Of a stretch of DNA of 64,000 bases, positions 1 to 9,808 are shown one piece after another. The DNA is from Zoogloea sp. (GTDB lineage Bacteria > Pseudomonadota > Gammaproteobacteria > Burkholderiales > Rhodocyclaceae). The stretch covers positions 1 through 64,000 of the forward strand of contig JADKKC010000021.1 of the NCBI GenBank assembly GCA_016720685.1, in the 5' to 3' direction. A model generated the notes under the pieces. That model saw only the letters and a program-made list of their open reading frames with translations, was not told the DNA's origin and did no database searches. Made by a program: the position numbers and the translations under genes. Each line of letters opens with the position of its first letter. Within the stretch, counting starts at the first letter, position 1.

Positions 1-2665
1 CTCCGTTCCGCCTACCAGCCCCTCGCCTACACGGTCTCCACCGTCGATCTCGATTTCAGTCTCGACCCGCAGGCCACACTGGTCACCAGCCGCCTGCGGT
101 GCCTGCGCAACGAGGATGTGCCTGCCGGCCCGATCGTGCTGTTCGGAGACGCGCTGGAGCTTGTGTCGCTGACCATCGACGGCGCGGCGCCGGCAGCGGG
201 CCAGCTGCGGCAGACGGATTCCGGCCTCGAGATCGATGTCTCGGCCGACGAGGTCACGCTTGAGATCGTCACCCGCATCAACCCCTCCGCCAACCTCACG
301 CTGTCCGGTCTCTACCAGTCCCGCGGCGGCTACTACACCCAGTGCGAGGCCGAAGGTTTCCGGCGGATCACCTATTTCCCGGATCGTCCCGACGTGATGG
401 CGCGCTTCACCGTGCGGCTCGAGGCGGATGCCGCCACCTGCCCGGTGCTGCTGTCCAACGGCAATCTGCTCGAAACCGGTGAGTTGCCGGGGGGGCGCCA
501 TTTTGCCCGCTGGGAAGATCCCTTCCTCAAGCCTTCTTACCTTTTTGCGCTGGTGGCGGCCGATCTTCAGGCGCTGGAGCGCCGTGTCGACACGATGTCG
601 GGCCGTGAGGTGCTGCTGCAGGTGTGGGTCGAGGCGCGCGATCTGGATCGCACCGGGCACGCGATGGATTCGCTGGTGCATTCGATGCGCTGGGACGAGG
701 AGGTGTTTGGCCTCGAGCTGGACCTGGACCGTTTCATGATCGTCGCGGTGTCGGATTTCAACATGGGCGCGATGGAGAACAAGGGCCTCAACATCTTCAA
801 CACCAAGTACGTGCTGGCCAACCCGGACACCGGCACCGATCTGGATTTCGAGAACGTCGAGAGCGTTGTCGCCCACGAATACTTCCACAACTGGACGGGC
901 AACCGGGTTACCTGCCGCGACTGGTTCCAGCTCACGTTGAAGGAAGGCCTCACGGTTTTCCGCGACCAGCAATTCACCGCCGACATGCTGGCCCGCGCTT
1001 CCGGATTCGCCGGCGGCGGCCGAATCCGCCCGCGCCGTGACGCGCATCGCCAACGTGCGCGGCTTGCGCAGCGGCCAGTTTCCGGAAGACGCCGGCCCGA
1101 TGGCGCACCCGATCCGCCCGGACAGCTACCAGGAAATCAACAACTTCTACACCGCCACGGTGTACCAGAAGGGTGCCGAAGTCATCCGCATGCTGCTTAC
1201 GCTGCTCGGGCGGGAGGGCTTCCGTAACGGCATGGATCTGTACTTTTCCTACCATGACGGCCAGGCCGTAACCTGCGACGATTTCGTCGGCTGCATGGCC
1301 GAGGCCAACGGCGCCGATCTCGACCTGTTCATGCGCTGGTACAGCCAGGCCGGCACGCCGCATCTCAAGGCCGAAGGCGTTTATGACGCGGCCAGCCGCA
1401 GCTACACGCTCACGCTGTCCCAGCACACGTCGCCCACGGCCGGTCAGCCGGAGAAACTCCCGCTGCACATTCCGGTGGCCGTCGGCCTGATCGGGCCGGA
1501 CGGTGCCGATTTGCCGCTGCAACTCGAAGGCGAGGCCCGGCCTGGCGACACGACCCGCGTGCTCAATCTAAGGGAGGCGAGCCGCAGCTGGTGCTTTACC
1601 GGTATCGACGCCGAGCCGGTGCCATCGATCCTGCGCGGCTTCTCGGCGCCGGTGATTCTCGACATCGCCGAAGACAATGCCCGCCTGGCCTTCCGCATGG
1701 CACACGATGCCGACCCCTTCAATCGCTGGGACGCCTCCCAGCGCTTCATGGAGCGCGTGGTGCTGGCCCTCGCCGCTGACGCCGCCGCCGGCCGTCCGAT
1801 GGAAGTGCCGCAGGCCTTCGGCCACGCCTTCCGGGCGCTGCTGGTGAGCGAAACCCTTGATCCCGCCTTCGTTGCCGAAACCCTCGCGCTGCCGTCCGAA
1901 ACCTATCTGCTCGAACGCATGCAGCCGGCCGACCCGGCGCCGCTGCGTGCCGCGCTGATCCACCTCACCCGCGAACTCGGCCAGGCCATGCAGGCGGATT
2001 TCCTGGCCCGCTACCTCGACCTCGAAGTGGAAGGCGACTACCGCTACCACCCTCTTGACGCCGGCAAGCGCGCGCTGCGCAACCTGTGTCTGCGTTACCT
2101 CGCGGCCTGGGGCGGCCCGACGGCCATCGACCTGGCTGGCAAGCAGTTCGAGCACGCCGGCAACATGACCGAACGCTACGGTGCGCTGGTTGCGCTGGTG
2201 CAGAGCGACGCGCCCCGGCGCATCGACGCACTGGCCGCCTTCCACGAGCGTTACAAGGACGACGCGCTGGTGCTCGACAAGTGGTTCCAGCTTCAGGCCG
2301 GTGCCTGGCGCTGGTCGGATTCGGCGCCGGCAACCCTCGACCAGGTGCGTGAGCTGATGGCCAACCCGGCTTTCAGCTTGTCCAACCCCAACAAGGTGTA
2401 TTCGCTGCTCGGCACCTACTTCAAGGCCAACGCCGCCGAGTTCCATCGCCCGGACGGTGCCGGCTATGCCTTCTGGGCAGAGCAGGTCGTCGCCCTCGAC
2501 AAGAGCAATCCGCAGGTCGCGTCGCGCATGGCGCGCGCCCTGGAAGGCTGGCGCAAGTTCACGCCGGAGATCCAGGCCCGCATCCGGCTTGCGCTCGAGA
2601 AGGTTGCGGCGGCCCAGGGTCTGTCGCCGGACGTGACCGAGATCATCGGCAAGGCGCTGGCCTAG
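1..2665 (+). CDS. pepN: Aminopeptidase N, M1 family (5' partial, one frameshift)
   Basis: Zinc metallo-aminopeptidase that removes N-terminal residues from peptides in the cytoplasm. The reading frame is open from base 1, so the start lies upstream. The exopeptidase motif GAMEN is encoded near 768, the zinc motif HEYFH at 874-888, and the downstream zinc Glu in LKEGLT near 940. The long alpha-helical M1 C-terminal region runs to the TAG at 2665. At about 1003 the frame changes: one surplus G turns the expected reading (ARASDSPAAAESARAVTRI) into nonsense, and the protein resumes at 1004 in the next frame with QFPEDAGPMAHPIRPDSY. Everything downstream is intact, so an error or a very recent mutation is likely. 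Family identity is certain; functionality depends on the indel. Confidence 0.93.
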
Positions 2666-2716
2666 GGCGCCGAAAATAAGTGGAGCCGGGTGCCATGCCG
2701 CACGCCCGGCTGCTTC

Positions 2717-2735
2717 GCCCGCGAGCATCGCGGGC
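2717..2735 (+). other. Perfect hairpin between pepN and the DedA gene
   Basis: GCCCGCGA and TCGCGGGC form an 8-bp stem around a GCA tri-loop. No T-run follows, so it is not a classic intrinsic terminator. It may stabilise the pepN 3' end. A TATCAT hexamer at 2746-2751, just before the DedA start, could be a -10 but has no clear -35 partner. Confidence 0.35.
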
Positions 2736-2778
2736 GTCGCTCCGGTATCATGGCGGCCTCACTTATTGCACTGCGGCA

Positions 2779-3426
2779 ATGGAACTCCTCACCTATTTCA
2801 TCGACATCGTCCTGCACCTCGATGTGCATCTGGCGGCGCTCACGGCTCAATACGGCACCTGGATCTACGCGATCCTTTTCCTGATCATCTTCTGCGAGAC
2901 GGGGCTGGTGGTCTTCCCCTTCCTGCCGGGCGACTCGCTGCTTTTCGTGGCAGGCGCGCTGGCCGCCACCGGCGGCATGGACATCTACGTGTTGTGCGCC
3001 GTGTTGTTGACTGCCGCGGTGCTTGGCGACAACGTCAATTACTGGATCGGCCACAGCATCGGTCCCAAGGTGTTCCGCTGGGAAAACTCCCGCCTCTTCA
3101 ACCGTGCGGCCTTCAACAAGACCCACTCGTATTTTGAATCCCACGGCGGCAAGACCATCATCATTGCCCGCTTCCTGCCGCTGCTGCGCACCTTCGCCCC
3201 CTTCGTCGCCGGCGTGGCGCGCATGACCTACGCCCGTTTCGTGGCGCTGGATTTTCTGGGTGGCTGCATCTGGATCTTCTCCCTGACCTGGCTCGGCTAC
3301 GGTTTTGGCAACATGCCGGTGGTCAAGAAAAACCTCTCCGTGGTGATCCTCGGGATCATCGCCATCTCGCTGCTGCCGGTGGCCATCGGCTGGCTCAAGA
3401 GCCGCCGCGCACCGGCTGCGGGTTGA
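2779..3426 (+). CDS. DedA-family integral membrane protein
   Basis: Polytopic inner-membrane protein of the DedA/SNARE-associated (VTT) family. Some members transport undecaprenyl phosphate or other lipids and support membrane-potential homeostasis. The 215-residue product has the family signature: a hydrophobic re-entrant segment with FPFLPGDSLLF near residue 50, then GDNVNYWIG, and an arginine-bearing motif ARFLPLLRTFAPFVAG near residue 135, followed by two C-terminal membrane helices. ATG 2779 is preferred because residues encoded upstream in the same frame are polar and not family-like. It lies 10 bases before purN in the same direction. The substrate cannot be inferred from sequence. Confidence 0.88.
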   Translation: MELLTYFIDIVLHLDVHLAALTAQYGTWIYAILFLIIFCETGLVVFPFLPGDSLLFVAGALAATGGMDIYVLCAVLLTAAVLGDNVNYWIGHSIGPKVFRWENSRLFNRAAFNKTHSYFESHGGKTIIIARFLPLLRTFAPFVAGVARMTYARFVALDFLGGCIWIFSLTWLGYGFGNMPVVKKNLSVVILGIIAISLLPVAIGWLKSRRAPAAG

Positions 3427-3436
3427 GGTGCCGGGC

Positions 3437-4081
3437 ATGAAGAAAGTCGTCATCCTGATTTCCGGACGCGGCTCCAACATGGAAGCCATCGTCCGGGCGC
3501 AGATTCCCGGTGCGCAGATTGCCGCCGTGATCTCAAACCGGCCCGATGCCGCCGGCCTGGGCTTTGCCGCCGCGCATGGCATTGCCGCGCAGTGTGTCGA
3601 TCACAAGGATTACCCGAGCCGCGAAGCCTTCGATGCCGCGCTTGCCGCCACCATCGACGCCCATGAGCCCGATCTCGTGGTGCTGGCCGGCTTCATGCGC
3701 GTGCTCACCGACGGTTTCGTGAGCCATTACGCGGGGCGCCTACTCAACATCCACCCCAGCCTGCTGCCGTCCTTTCCCGGCCTGCATACGCACCGGCGGG
3801 CGCTGGAGGCCGGCGTGCGGGTGCATGGCACGACGGTGCATTTCGTCACGCCGACCCTCGATTGCGGGCCGATCGTCATCCAGGCCGTGGTGCCCGTGCT
3901 GCCGGGCGACGACGAGGCCGCGCTTGCCGCCCGGGTGCTGGAGCAGGAGCACCGCATCTATCCCCAGGCCGTGCGCTGGTTCGTGGAAGGCCGCCTGAGC
4001 CTTGGCGCCGACGGCCGGGTGCAGGTACGCAGCGAGACCGCGAGCCCGGCCGGCTGGACGGTGCCGCCTGTCGAGGCCTGA
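3437..4081 (+). CDS. purN: Phosphoribosylglycinamide formyltransferase
   Basis: Transfers a formyl group from 10-formyl-tetrahydrofolate to GAR in purine biosynthesis (step 3), in the cytoplasm. The 214-residue protein begins with the PurN N-terminus KKVVILISGRGSNMEAI, has LAGFMRVL near residue 90, and the active-site stretch LLNIHPSLLPSFPGLHTH with catalytic Asn and His; the conserved Asp lies in TLDCGPIV near residue 140. ATG 3437 is chosen over the in-frame GTG 3428 because a GAGGTG ribosome-binding sequence sits just upstream and the homologous N-terminus starts here. It follows the DedA gene by 10 bases. Confidence 0.96.
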   Translation: MKKVVILISGRGSNMEAIVRAQIPGAQIAAVISNRPDAAGLGFAAAHGIAAQCVDHKDYPSREAFDAALAATIDAHEPDLVVLAGFMRVLTDGFVSHYAGRLLNIHPSLLPSFPGLHTHRRALEAGVRVHGTTVHFVTPTLDCGPIVIQAVVPVLPGDDEAALAARVLEQEHRIYPQAVRWFVEGRLSLGADGRVQVRSETASPAGWTVPPVEA

Positions 4082-4088
4082 TACGTCG

Positions 4089-5197
4089 ATGGCGACGGGC
4101 CGCGCGAAGAACCGTAGCCTGTTCGTCGCCATTGCGCTTTCGGCAATGGTGCATTTTTTCGTGCTGATGGCCCCGGCCTGGCGTCTGCCGTCCGACGAAG
4201 CCAGCGTGCTGCCGCCCCTCGACGTGCTGCTCACGCCATTGCCCAAGCCCAGCGTGCGCCAGCCCGACGACGAAAAACGCGTGGTCCTTGGCGACGCACC
4301 GCCGCCGCGACCGCGCCCCAAACCCAAGAAGCCCGGCCGCCCGGCTGAACCGCAGCTGCCAGCGGCCCCTTGCCGCCGGTGGACGATCCGCAAATCGGCG
4401 CCGGTAACGCCGAAGAAGGCAAGGCTGTTACCGAGGCGCCCGCCGGGCAGGCTGCCAGCGAAGCGCCCCCCGAACCGGTGGCCGAAGCAGGGCAGGGCGG
4501 TAGCGGCAAGACGGGCAAGTCGGCCCCGAGCTTCGGCGAGCTGTGGGCCGCCTCGGGCAAGGTCCAGTACAACGTGATCCGCGGCGAGCGCAACTTCATC
4601 ATCGGGCGCACGACGCACGCCTGGACCCACGACGAAGAGCGCTACTCGATGGAAACCGTGATCGAAACCTCGGGTCTCATCGGTCTCGTAAAGCCGTTCC
4701 GGATGGTCCAGCGCAGCGAAGGGCGGATTGGCCCGAAAGGCTTGCTGCCCGATAAATTTACCGTCGAGCGTGACGGCCAGGTGAAGGAGCGGGCCGATTT
4801 CGACTGGTCATCGGCCAAGGTCGTGCTGGTGGCCGGCGAGCGGCGCAGGGAGTTCTCGATTGCCGAGGGCGACCAGGACGTGCTTTCGCTGATGCACCAT
4901 CTGGCGCTCCAGCCCGAAGGGCCCCTGCGCGCCGAACTGCTGGTGGTGACCGGCAAGAGCGCGGTGCGCTCGGTGATCGAAAACCTCGGCATCGAGGAGC
5001 TGGACGTGCCGGCCGGCAAGGTTTCGGCCTACCATCTCGGCAGCAGCGGACACCGCGGCGAGCTCAAGATCGACATCTGGCTCGCGCGTGATTACGCCAA
5101 CCTGCCGGTGCGCCTCAAAATCACCGACAAGAACGGCGAGGTGCTCGACCAGGTCGCTACCGGCGTCGACCTGGGAGCACGCCCCGCCGCACCATAA
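4089..5197 (+). CDS. DUF3108 protein with proline-rich TonB-like N-terminus (one frameshift)
   Basis: Two reading frames form one gene. The N-terminal part (4089 to about 4365) has a membrane anchor (SLFVAIALSAMVHFFVLM) and a proline/lysine-rich stretch (PPPRPRPKPKKPG), resembling the spacer of TonB-type proteins. After one missing C in the C-run at 4357-4360 the frame moves, and a periplasmic beta-rich DUF3108 domain runs to 5197 (GKVQYNVIRG, then YSMETVIETSGLIG). DUF3108 proteins are envelope proteins of unknown activity; the role is not known. It begins 7 bases after purN and ends 80 bases before the methyltransferase. Restoring one base gives about 369 residues. The shift in a homopolymer suggests an error rather than a true pseudogene. 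Confidence 0.78.
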
Positions 5198-5277
5198 TTT
5201 TCTGTATCTGCCGCATTTCAACCGCATTCCACCGGACGCAGCGTGCGTCCGGCTGCCATTCAAGTATCGGATTTTCA

Positions 5278-6549
5278 ATGACCATTACCGTAGCCCAGAT
5301 CAATACCGCCAGCGATGTACTCCGTTCCGTCCTGCGCTTCGACTATCCCGCCGACTCGGTGCTGTCCCGCTACTTCCGCGATTTTCGCGAGCTGGGCGCG
5401 CGTGACCGGGCCTTCGTGGCCGAGGCCGTGTACGGCGTGCTGCGCCGCAAGCGCACCCTCGAGCGCCTGTGCGGCGTCGATGTCTCGACCCGCAAGCTGG
5501 TGCTGGCCTGGCTGGCCCGCGTCGAAGGCGCCACGCTGCGCCAGCTTGGCGAAGGCCTGCATGGCCGCGACACCGATTTCTTTACCGAAGTGAAGGGCCG
5601 TGACCTGGGCAAGGTGGGCGAGGACATCAGCCTGGCCGAAGCCACCGACCTGCCCGAGTGGCTGGCCGAGCGCCTGCTGGCCTTCCGCAGCCCCGAAGAA
5701 GTCACCGCCCTGGCCCAGAGCCTCAATCGCCCGGCGCCCCTCGACCTGCGTGTCAACCCGGCCAAGATCGACCGCGACGCGCTCGTCGAAAAGCTGCGTG
5801 CCGACGGTGTGGCCTGTGCGCCGGGGCGCTATTCGCCGCTGGCCGTGCGCCTCGAAGGCAAGCCGGCGCTGCAAAAGCACCCGCTCTTTCTCGACGGCAG
5901 CTTCGAGGTGCAGGACGAAGGCAGCCAGCTTCTCGGTTTCCTGGTTCAGCCCAAGCGCGGCGAGATGGTGGTCGATTTCTGCGCCGGTGCCGGCGGCAAA
6001 ACCCTGCTGCTCGGCGCGCTGATGCGCAACTCCGGCCGCCTGTATGCCTTTGACGTGTCTGACAAGCGTCTCTCCAAGCTCAAGCCGCGCATGGCCCGCT
6101 CCGGCCTGTCGAACATTCACCCGGTGGTCATCGCCAGTGAAAACGACCCGCGCGTGAAGCGCCTTGCCGGCAAGATCGACCGCGTGCTGGTGGATGCCCC
6201 GTGCAGCGGCCTGGGCACCCTGCGCCGCAACCCCGATCTCAAATGGCGCCAGAGCCCCGAGGCACTGGCCGAACTCACGGCCAAGCAGGCGGCCATCCTG
6301 GGCAGCGCGGCGCGCCTCGTGAAGGTGGGCGGCCGTCTCGTCTACGCTACCTGCAGCCTGCTGCCCGAAGAAAACGAAGCCATCGTCGCCGCCTTTCTGG
6401 CCGCGAACCCGGCCTTCGTGCAGCTCAATGCCCAGGACGTGCTGGCCAAGCAGGGCATCGTGGTGGCCTGCGGCGAACAGTTGCATCTCACCCCGGCGGC
6501 CCACGACACCGACGGCTTCTTTGCTGCCGTGATGGAGCGCCAGGCCTGA
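5278..6549 (+). CDS. RsmB/NOP-family RNA (cytosine-5) methyltransferase
   Basis: SAM-dependent m5C RNA methyltransferase, 423 residues, close to RsmB in length. The first ~150 residues are a helical NusB-like domain. The Rossmann methyltransferase domain follows, with SAM motif DFCAGAGGKTLLL near residue 237, motif IV DAPCSGLGTLRRNPDLKW near residue 308, and motif VI YATCSLLPEENE near residue 356. The two Cys in PCSG and ATCSL are the catalytic pair. The target base, probably in 16S rRNA, is inferred from family only; beta-proteobacteria often carry a second RsmB-like paralogue, so no symbol is given. The stop overlaps the next ATG (TGATG). Confidence 0.88.
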   Translation: MTITVAQINTASDVLRSVLRFDYPADSVLSRYFRDFRELGARDRAFVAEAVYGVLRRKRTLERLCGVDVSTRKLVLAWLARVEGATLRQLGEGLHGRDTDFFTEVKGRDLGKVGEDISLAEATDLPEWLAERLLAFRSPEEVTALAQSLNRPAPLDLRVNPAKIDRDALVEKLRADGVACAPGRYSPLAVRLEGKPALQKHPLFLDGSFEVQDEGSQLLGFLVQPKRGEMVVDFCAGAGGKTLLLGALMRNSGRLYAFDVSDKRLSKLKPRMARSGLSNIHPVVIASENDPRVKRLAGKIDRVLVDAPCSGLGTLRRNPDLKWRQSPEALAELTAKQAAILGSAARLVKVGGRLVYATCSLLPEENEAIVAAFLAANPAFVQLNAQDVLAKQGIVVACGEQLHLTPAAHDTDGFFAAVMERQA

Positions 6550-7184
6550 TGCGGGGTGCGCGCCGGCTGCTGGCCGGGCTGCTGCTGGCCCTGTCGGCAG
6601 CGGCCGGAGCGGCGGAGGCGCCGCGGGAGCCGACCGCCACGTTCTCCGGCAAGGGCCGGGTCGAACTGGCCTTCTCGCCGTGGAACGATCCGGAGGCGGC
6701 TCTGCTCAAGGCCATCGACGAGGCGCGGCAGGTGATCCTCGTTCAGGCTTACCTGTTCACCAGCAAACCGCTGGCCCGTGGTCTCGTGGAGGCCCACCGC
6801 CGCGGCGTGCGTGTCGAGGTGCTGCTGGACGCCGAATCCAACCGGCCGTCCACCTTCAGCGTGATGCCGACGCTGCTGGCTGCCGGCATTCCGGTGGCGG
6901 TCGAAACCCGCTACAACATTGCCCACAACAAGCTGATGATCTTCGACCCGGCGACGGCGCACGGGGCGGTGGCCACCGGCTCATACAACTTCACCCGCTC
7001 GGCGCGCGTCGCCAATGCGGAGAACGTGCTGATTTTGCGCGGCAACCCGCCGGTGGTCCGGGCCTATGCCGAAAACTGGCAGCGCCACCGGGCCGAGGCC
7101 CTGGTCGTGCGCAGCCTCGGTGACATGCCGGAGAAAAAAGGGAAACAGGATGGAAGAGAATCAGATCGCCGAACTGCTGATTGA
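6549..7184 (+). CDS. Secreted phospholipase D-like (Nuc-type) protein
   Basis: A 211-residue protein with an N-terminal Sec signal peptide (RRLLAGLLLALSAAAGAAEA) and a single PLD phosphodiesterase domain. One HKD motif is present, HNKLMIFD near residue 125, with the following GSYNFTRSA, as in the Nuc endonuclease family, which works as a homodimer of one-HKD subunits. Likely a periplasmic nuclease or phosphodiesterase; the substrate is unknown. Its ATG overlaps the methyltransferase stop, and its 3' end overlaps the MscS start by 35 bases, which suggests translational coupling. Confidence 0.84.
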   Translation: MRGARRLLAGLLLALSAAAGAAEAPREPTATFSGKGRVELAFSPWNDPEAALLKAIDEARQVILVQAYLFTSKPLARGLVEAHRRGVRVEVLLDAESNRPSTFSVMPTLLAAGIPVAVETRYNIAHNKLMIFDPATAHGAVATGSYNFTRSARVANAENVLILRGNPPVVRAYAENWQRHRAEALVVRSLGDMPEKKGKQDGRESDRRTAD

Positions 7185-8442
7185 GCTGTGGCGCGACATC
7201 CAGCAGCCGGCCATTTTCTGGCAGGTGGGCGTGCTGGCGCTGTGCCTGATCGTGGCCGGGCTGGTGTCGCGCCAGGTGCGAAACGTGCTGCGCCGCCGCC
7301 GCGCGGCCAACCCCGAATTGCAGCGCGGAGCCGGCGAAGAAGGCCTGCGCCGGGTGATCTTTCCGCTCACCGCGCTCGGCCTGGTGCTGATTGCCCGCGT
7401 GGTGCTGAGCAACTGGCATCACGTCAACCTCTTCAAGCTGGCGGTGCCGCTGCTGCTGGCGATGGCGGTGATCCGCCTCACCGTGCATGCCCTCAAGCGG
7501 GCCTTTCCCAGTGCCGGCTGGCTTGCCAGCTTCGAGCGCTTCTTTGCCTTTGGCGCCTGGGCCGTGGTGGCCATGCAGATTGTCGGCGTGCTGCCCGAGG
7601 TCATCGATGGCCTCGAGCAGGTGGCCTTCACCATCGGCAAGGCCAAGGTCAACCTGTGGATGCTGATCCAGGGCGTGCTGACGGTGCTGGTCACGGTGCT
7701 CGTCGCGCTGTGGATCGCCGGTGTCATCGAAAGCCGTCTGATGCGCACCGACGGCCTCGATCCCAATTTCAAGCTGGTTTTTGCGCGGCTCTCCAAGGCC
7801 CTGCTGATCGTGGTGGCGGTGGCCATCGGCCTGCCGCTGGTGGGCATCGACCTCACCGCGTTGTCGGTGTTTGGCGGTGCGCTGGGCGTTGGCCTCGGCT
7901 TCGGCATGCAGAAGATCGCGGCCAACTACGTGTCGGGCTTCATCCTGCTCCTCGACCGCTCGATCCGCATGGGCAACCTGATCTCGGTGGGCAACGAGCG
8001 CGGCATCGTCAGCCAGATCACCACCCGCTACACCGTGCTCAAGGGCATGACCGGCATCGAATCCATCGTGCCCAACGAAACCCTGGTGGGCTCGGTGGTG
8101 CAGAACGAAACCTTCACCGATCCCAAGGTGCGCATCGCGCTGCCGGTGCAGGTGAGCTACGCCAGCGACCTGCAAAAGGCCATGGCCATTCTCGTCGAGG
8201 CCGCCAGGCATCAGCCGCGGGTGATGGACGACCCGGCCCCGGGCGCCTTCGTCGAAGCCTTTGCCGACAATGGCATCAACCTGCAGCTTGGTTTCTGGAT
8301 TCGCGATCCGGCCGAAGGCACCCTCGGCATCCGCTCGGCCATCAACCTCGAGATCCTGGCCCGCTTCCAGCAGGAAGGCATCGAATTCCCCTTCCCGCAA
8401 CGGGAAGTGAGAATTCTCAATCCGGCGCCGATCGGGCCGTAA
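7150..8442 (+). CDS. MscS-family mechanosensitive ion channel
   Basis: Small-conductance mechanosensitive channel homologue that releases solutes on hypo-osmotic shock. The 430 residues contain several hydrophobic helices followed by the pore-lining and cytoplasmic MscS domain: a Gly/Ala-rich pore helix LSVFGGALGVGLGFGMQKIA near residue 240, then ANYVSGFILLLDRSIRMGN and the beta-domain IVPNETLVGSVVQN. It is longer than E. coli MscS (286 residues) because of extra N-terminal helices, as in many betaproteobacterial members. ATG 7150 has a purine-rich GGAAACAGG just upstream and lies inside the end of the PLD-like gene. Confidence 0.92.
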   Translation: MEENQIAELLIELWRDIQQPAIFWQVGVLALCLIVAGLVSRQVRNVLRRRRAANPELQRGAGEEGLRRVIFPLTALGLVLIARVVLSNWHHVNLFKLAVPLLLAMAVIRLTVHALKRAFPSAGWLASFERFFAFGAWAVVAMQIVGVLPEVIDGLEQVAFTIGKAKVNLWMLIQGVLTVLVTVLVALWIAGVIESRLMRTDGLDPNFKLVFARLSKALLIVVAVAIGLPLVGIDLTALSVFGGALGVGLGFGMQKIAANYVSGFILLLDRSIRMGNLISVGNERGIVSQITTRYTVLKGMTGIESIVPNETLVGSVVQNETFTDPKVRIALPVQVSYASDLQKAMAILVEAARHQPRVMDDPAPGAFVEAFADNGINLQLGFWIRDPAEGTLGIRSAINLEILARFQQEGIEFPFPQREVRILNPAPIGP

Positions 8443-8515
8443 AGGGCTTGGGGCCCGGCTGTTGCCGCGCCGCCGCGCCTCGAAGGCTTGAACCGATGAC
8501 TCCGGGCGAAAGTCC

Positions 8516-8542
8516 AACACCGGCCGGGCTTTTGCCGGTGTT
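8516..8542 (+). other. Hairpin after mscS, possible terminator
   Basis: AACACCGGC and GCCGGTGTT form a 9-bp stem with a 9-base loop in the 181-base gap after the channel gene. No T-tract follows, so termination is uncertain. The rest of the gap up to the promoter at 8557 holds no recognisable gene. Confidence 0.35.
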
Positions 8543-8556
8543 ACTGCCGTTTCTCC

Positions 8557-8585
8557 TTGGTTTGCCCTGGCGGCTCAACTAGAAT
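8557..8585 (+). promoter_or_regulatory. Putative sigma-70 promoter of the desaturase
   Basis: A TTGGTT -35-like hexamer (8557-8562) is followed after 17 bases by TAGAAT (8580-8585), 38 bases before the desaturase ATG. The AT content rises locally after it. Pattern match only. Confidence 0.5.
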
Positions 8586-8623
8586 CGCGCCGCCTTTACT
8601 CATTACGAAAGACCACACGCCCG

Positions 8624-9796
8624 ATGCTTTCCGGATTAATCGATCTGCCCTGGTGGGGCTATGTCGCCGTCACGCTGGCCATGACCCACGTGACCATCGC
8701 TTCCGTCACCATTTTTCTGCACCGCCACCAGGCGCACCGTTCCCTCGACCTGCATGCGCTGCCCTCGACCTTCTTCCGCATCTGGCTGTGGCTGACCACC
8801 GGCATGGTCACCAAGGAGTGGGCGGCCATCCACCGCAAGCACCACGCCAAGTGCGAGACCCCGGAAGATCCCCACAGCCCCCGTATCCACGGCATCAACA
8901 AGGTGTTGTGGACGGGTGTTTTCCTGTACGTGAAGGAAGCGCGCAACGCCGAAACCATTCAGCGCTACGGCCACGGTACGCCGGACGACGCCCTCGAGCG
9001 CAAGCTGCTGTCGCGTTTTCCGAAGTCGGGCATCGTGGTCATGCTGGCCGCCGACCTTCTTCTTTTTGGTGCCTGGCCCGGGGTGCTGATCTGGGGCATC
9101 CAGATGGTGTGGATTCCCTTCTGGGCTGCCGGCGTGATCAATGGCCTGGGGCATTTCTGGGGCTACCGCAACTACAACTGCGCCGATGCCTCCACCAATC
9201 TCATTCCGTGGGGCATCCTGATCGGCGGCGAAGAACTCCATAACAACCACCACTCCTTCGCCACCTCGGCCAAGCTGTCGGCGCGCTGGTATGAGTTCGA
9301 CATCGGCTGGATGTACATCCGCATGCTCGAAATCCTCGGCCTCGCCAAGGTCAAGAAGACCATCCCGACACCGCGTTTCGGCGCGGCCAAGACGCGGGCC
9401 GACTTCGATACCCTGCAGGCCGTCATCACCCACCGTTACGACGTGATGACCCGCTACGTGAACTCGCTCAAGGCCATTGCCCACGAAGAATTCGCGGCCC
9501 TCAAGGCCCAGTCCGGCGGCAAGATCACCGTGCACGAACTGCGCCGCTGGCTGGCGGCCGAAAAGGGCCAGCTCTGCGCCGAAGAGCAAAAGCGCCTCGC
9601 CAAGCTGCTGCAGGACAACAAGCGCCTCGAAACCGTGGTGGCGATGCGCGACGAGCTCACCGCGCTGTGGGCCCGCTCCAGCGCAAGCCGCGAACAACTG
9701 CTGCAGCAATTGCAGGACTGGATCGCCCGGGCCGAGCAAAGCGGCATCCGCCAGCTCGAAGAGTTTTCCTTGCGCCTGCGCCGTTACGCGGTCTGA
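8624..9796 (+). CDS. Membrane fatty-acid desaturase (acyl-CoA delta-9 type)
   Basis: Di-iron integral-membrane desaturase that inserts a double bond into saturated acyl chains. The three histidine boxes are present: HRHQAHR near residue 33, HRKHH near residue 69, and HNNHH near residue 206, with hydrophobic helices between them. After the catalytic part (about residues 1-240) comes a charged, mostly alpha-helical C-terminal extension of about 130 residues rich in Leu, Glu, Lys and Arg, usual in this proteobacterial subgroup but of unknown role. It likely adjusts membrane fluidity, in keeping with the channel gene before it. The 390-residue length fits the family. Confidence 0.9.
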   Translation: MLSGLIDLPWWGYVAVTLAMTHVTIASVTIFLHRHQAHRSLDLHALPSTFFRIWLWLTTGMVTKEWAAIHRKHHAKCETPEDPHSPRIHGINKVLWTGVFLYVKEARNAETIQRYGHGTPDDALERKLLSRFPKSGIVVMLAADLLLFGAWPGVLIWGIQMVWIPFWAAGVINGLGHFWGYRNYNCADASTNLIPWGILIGGEELHNNHHSFATSAKLSARWYEFDIGWMYIRMLEILGLAKVKKTIPTPRFGAAKTRADFDTLQAVITHRYDVMTRYVNSLKAIAHEEFAALKAQSGGKITVHELRRWLAAEKGQLCAEEQKRLAKLLQDNKRLETVVAMRDELTALWARSSASREQLLQQLQDWIARAEQSGIRQLEEFSLRLRRYAV

Positions 9797-9808
9797 GGGC
9801 GGTCCGCC

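Noticed and set aside
1568..2728. A 386-codon reverse frame over pepN, and similar ones over other housekeeping genes (for example 5275-6504, 6991-8520 and 8636-10408).
   Set aside because: Compositional shadows of GC-rich genes; the + strand genes there have complete catalytic motifs.
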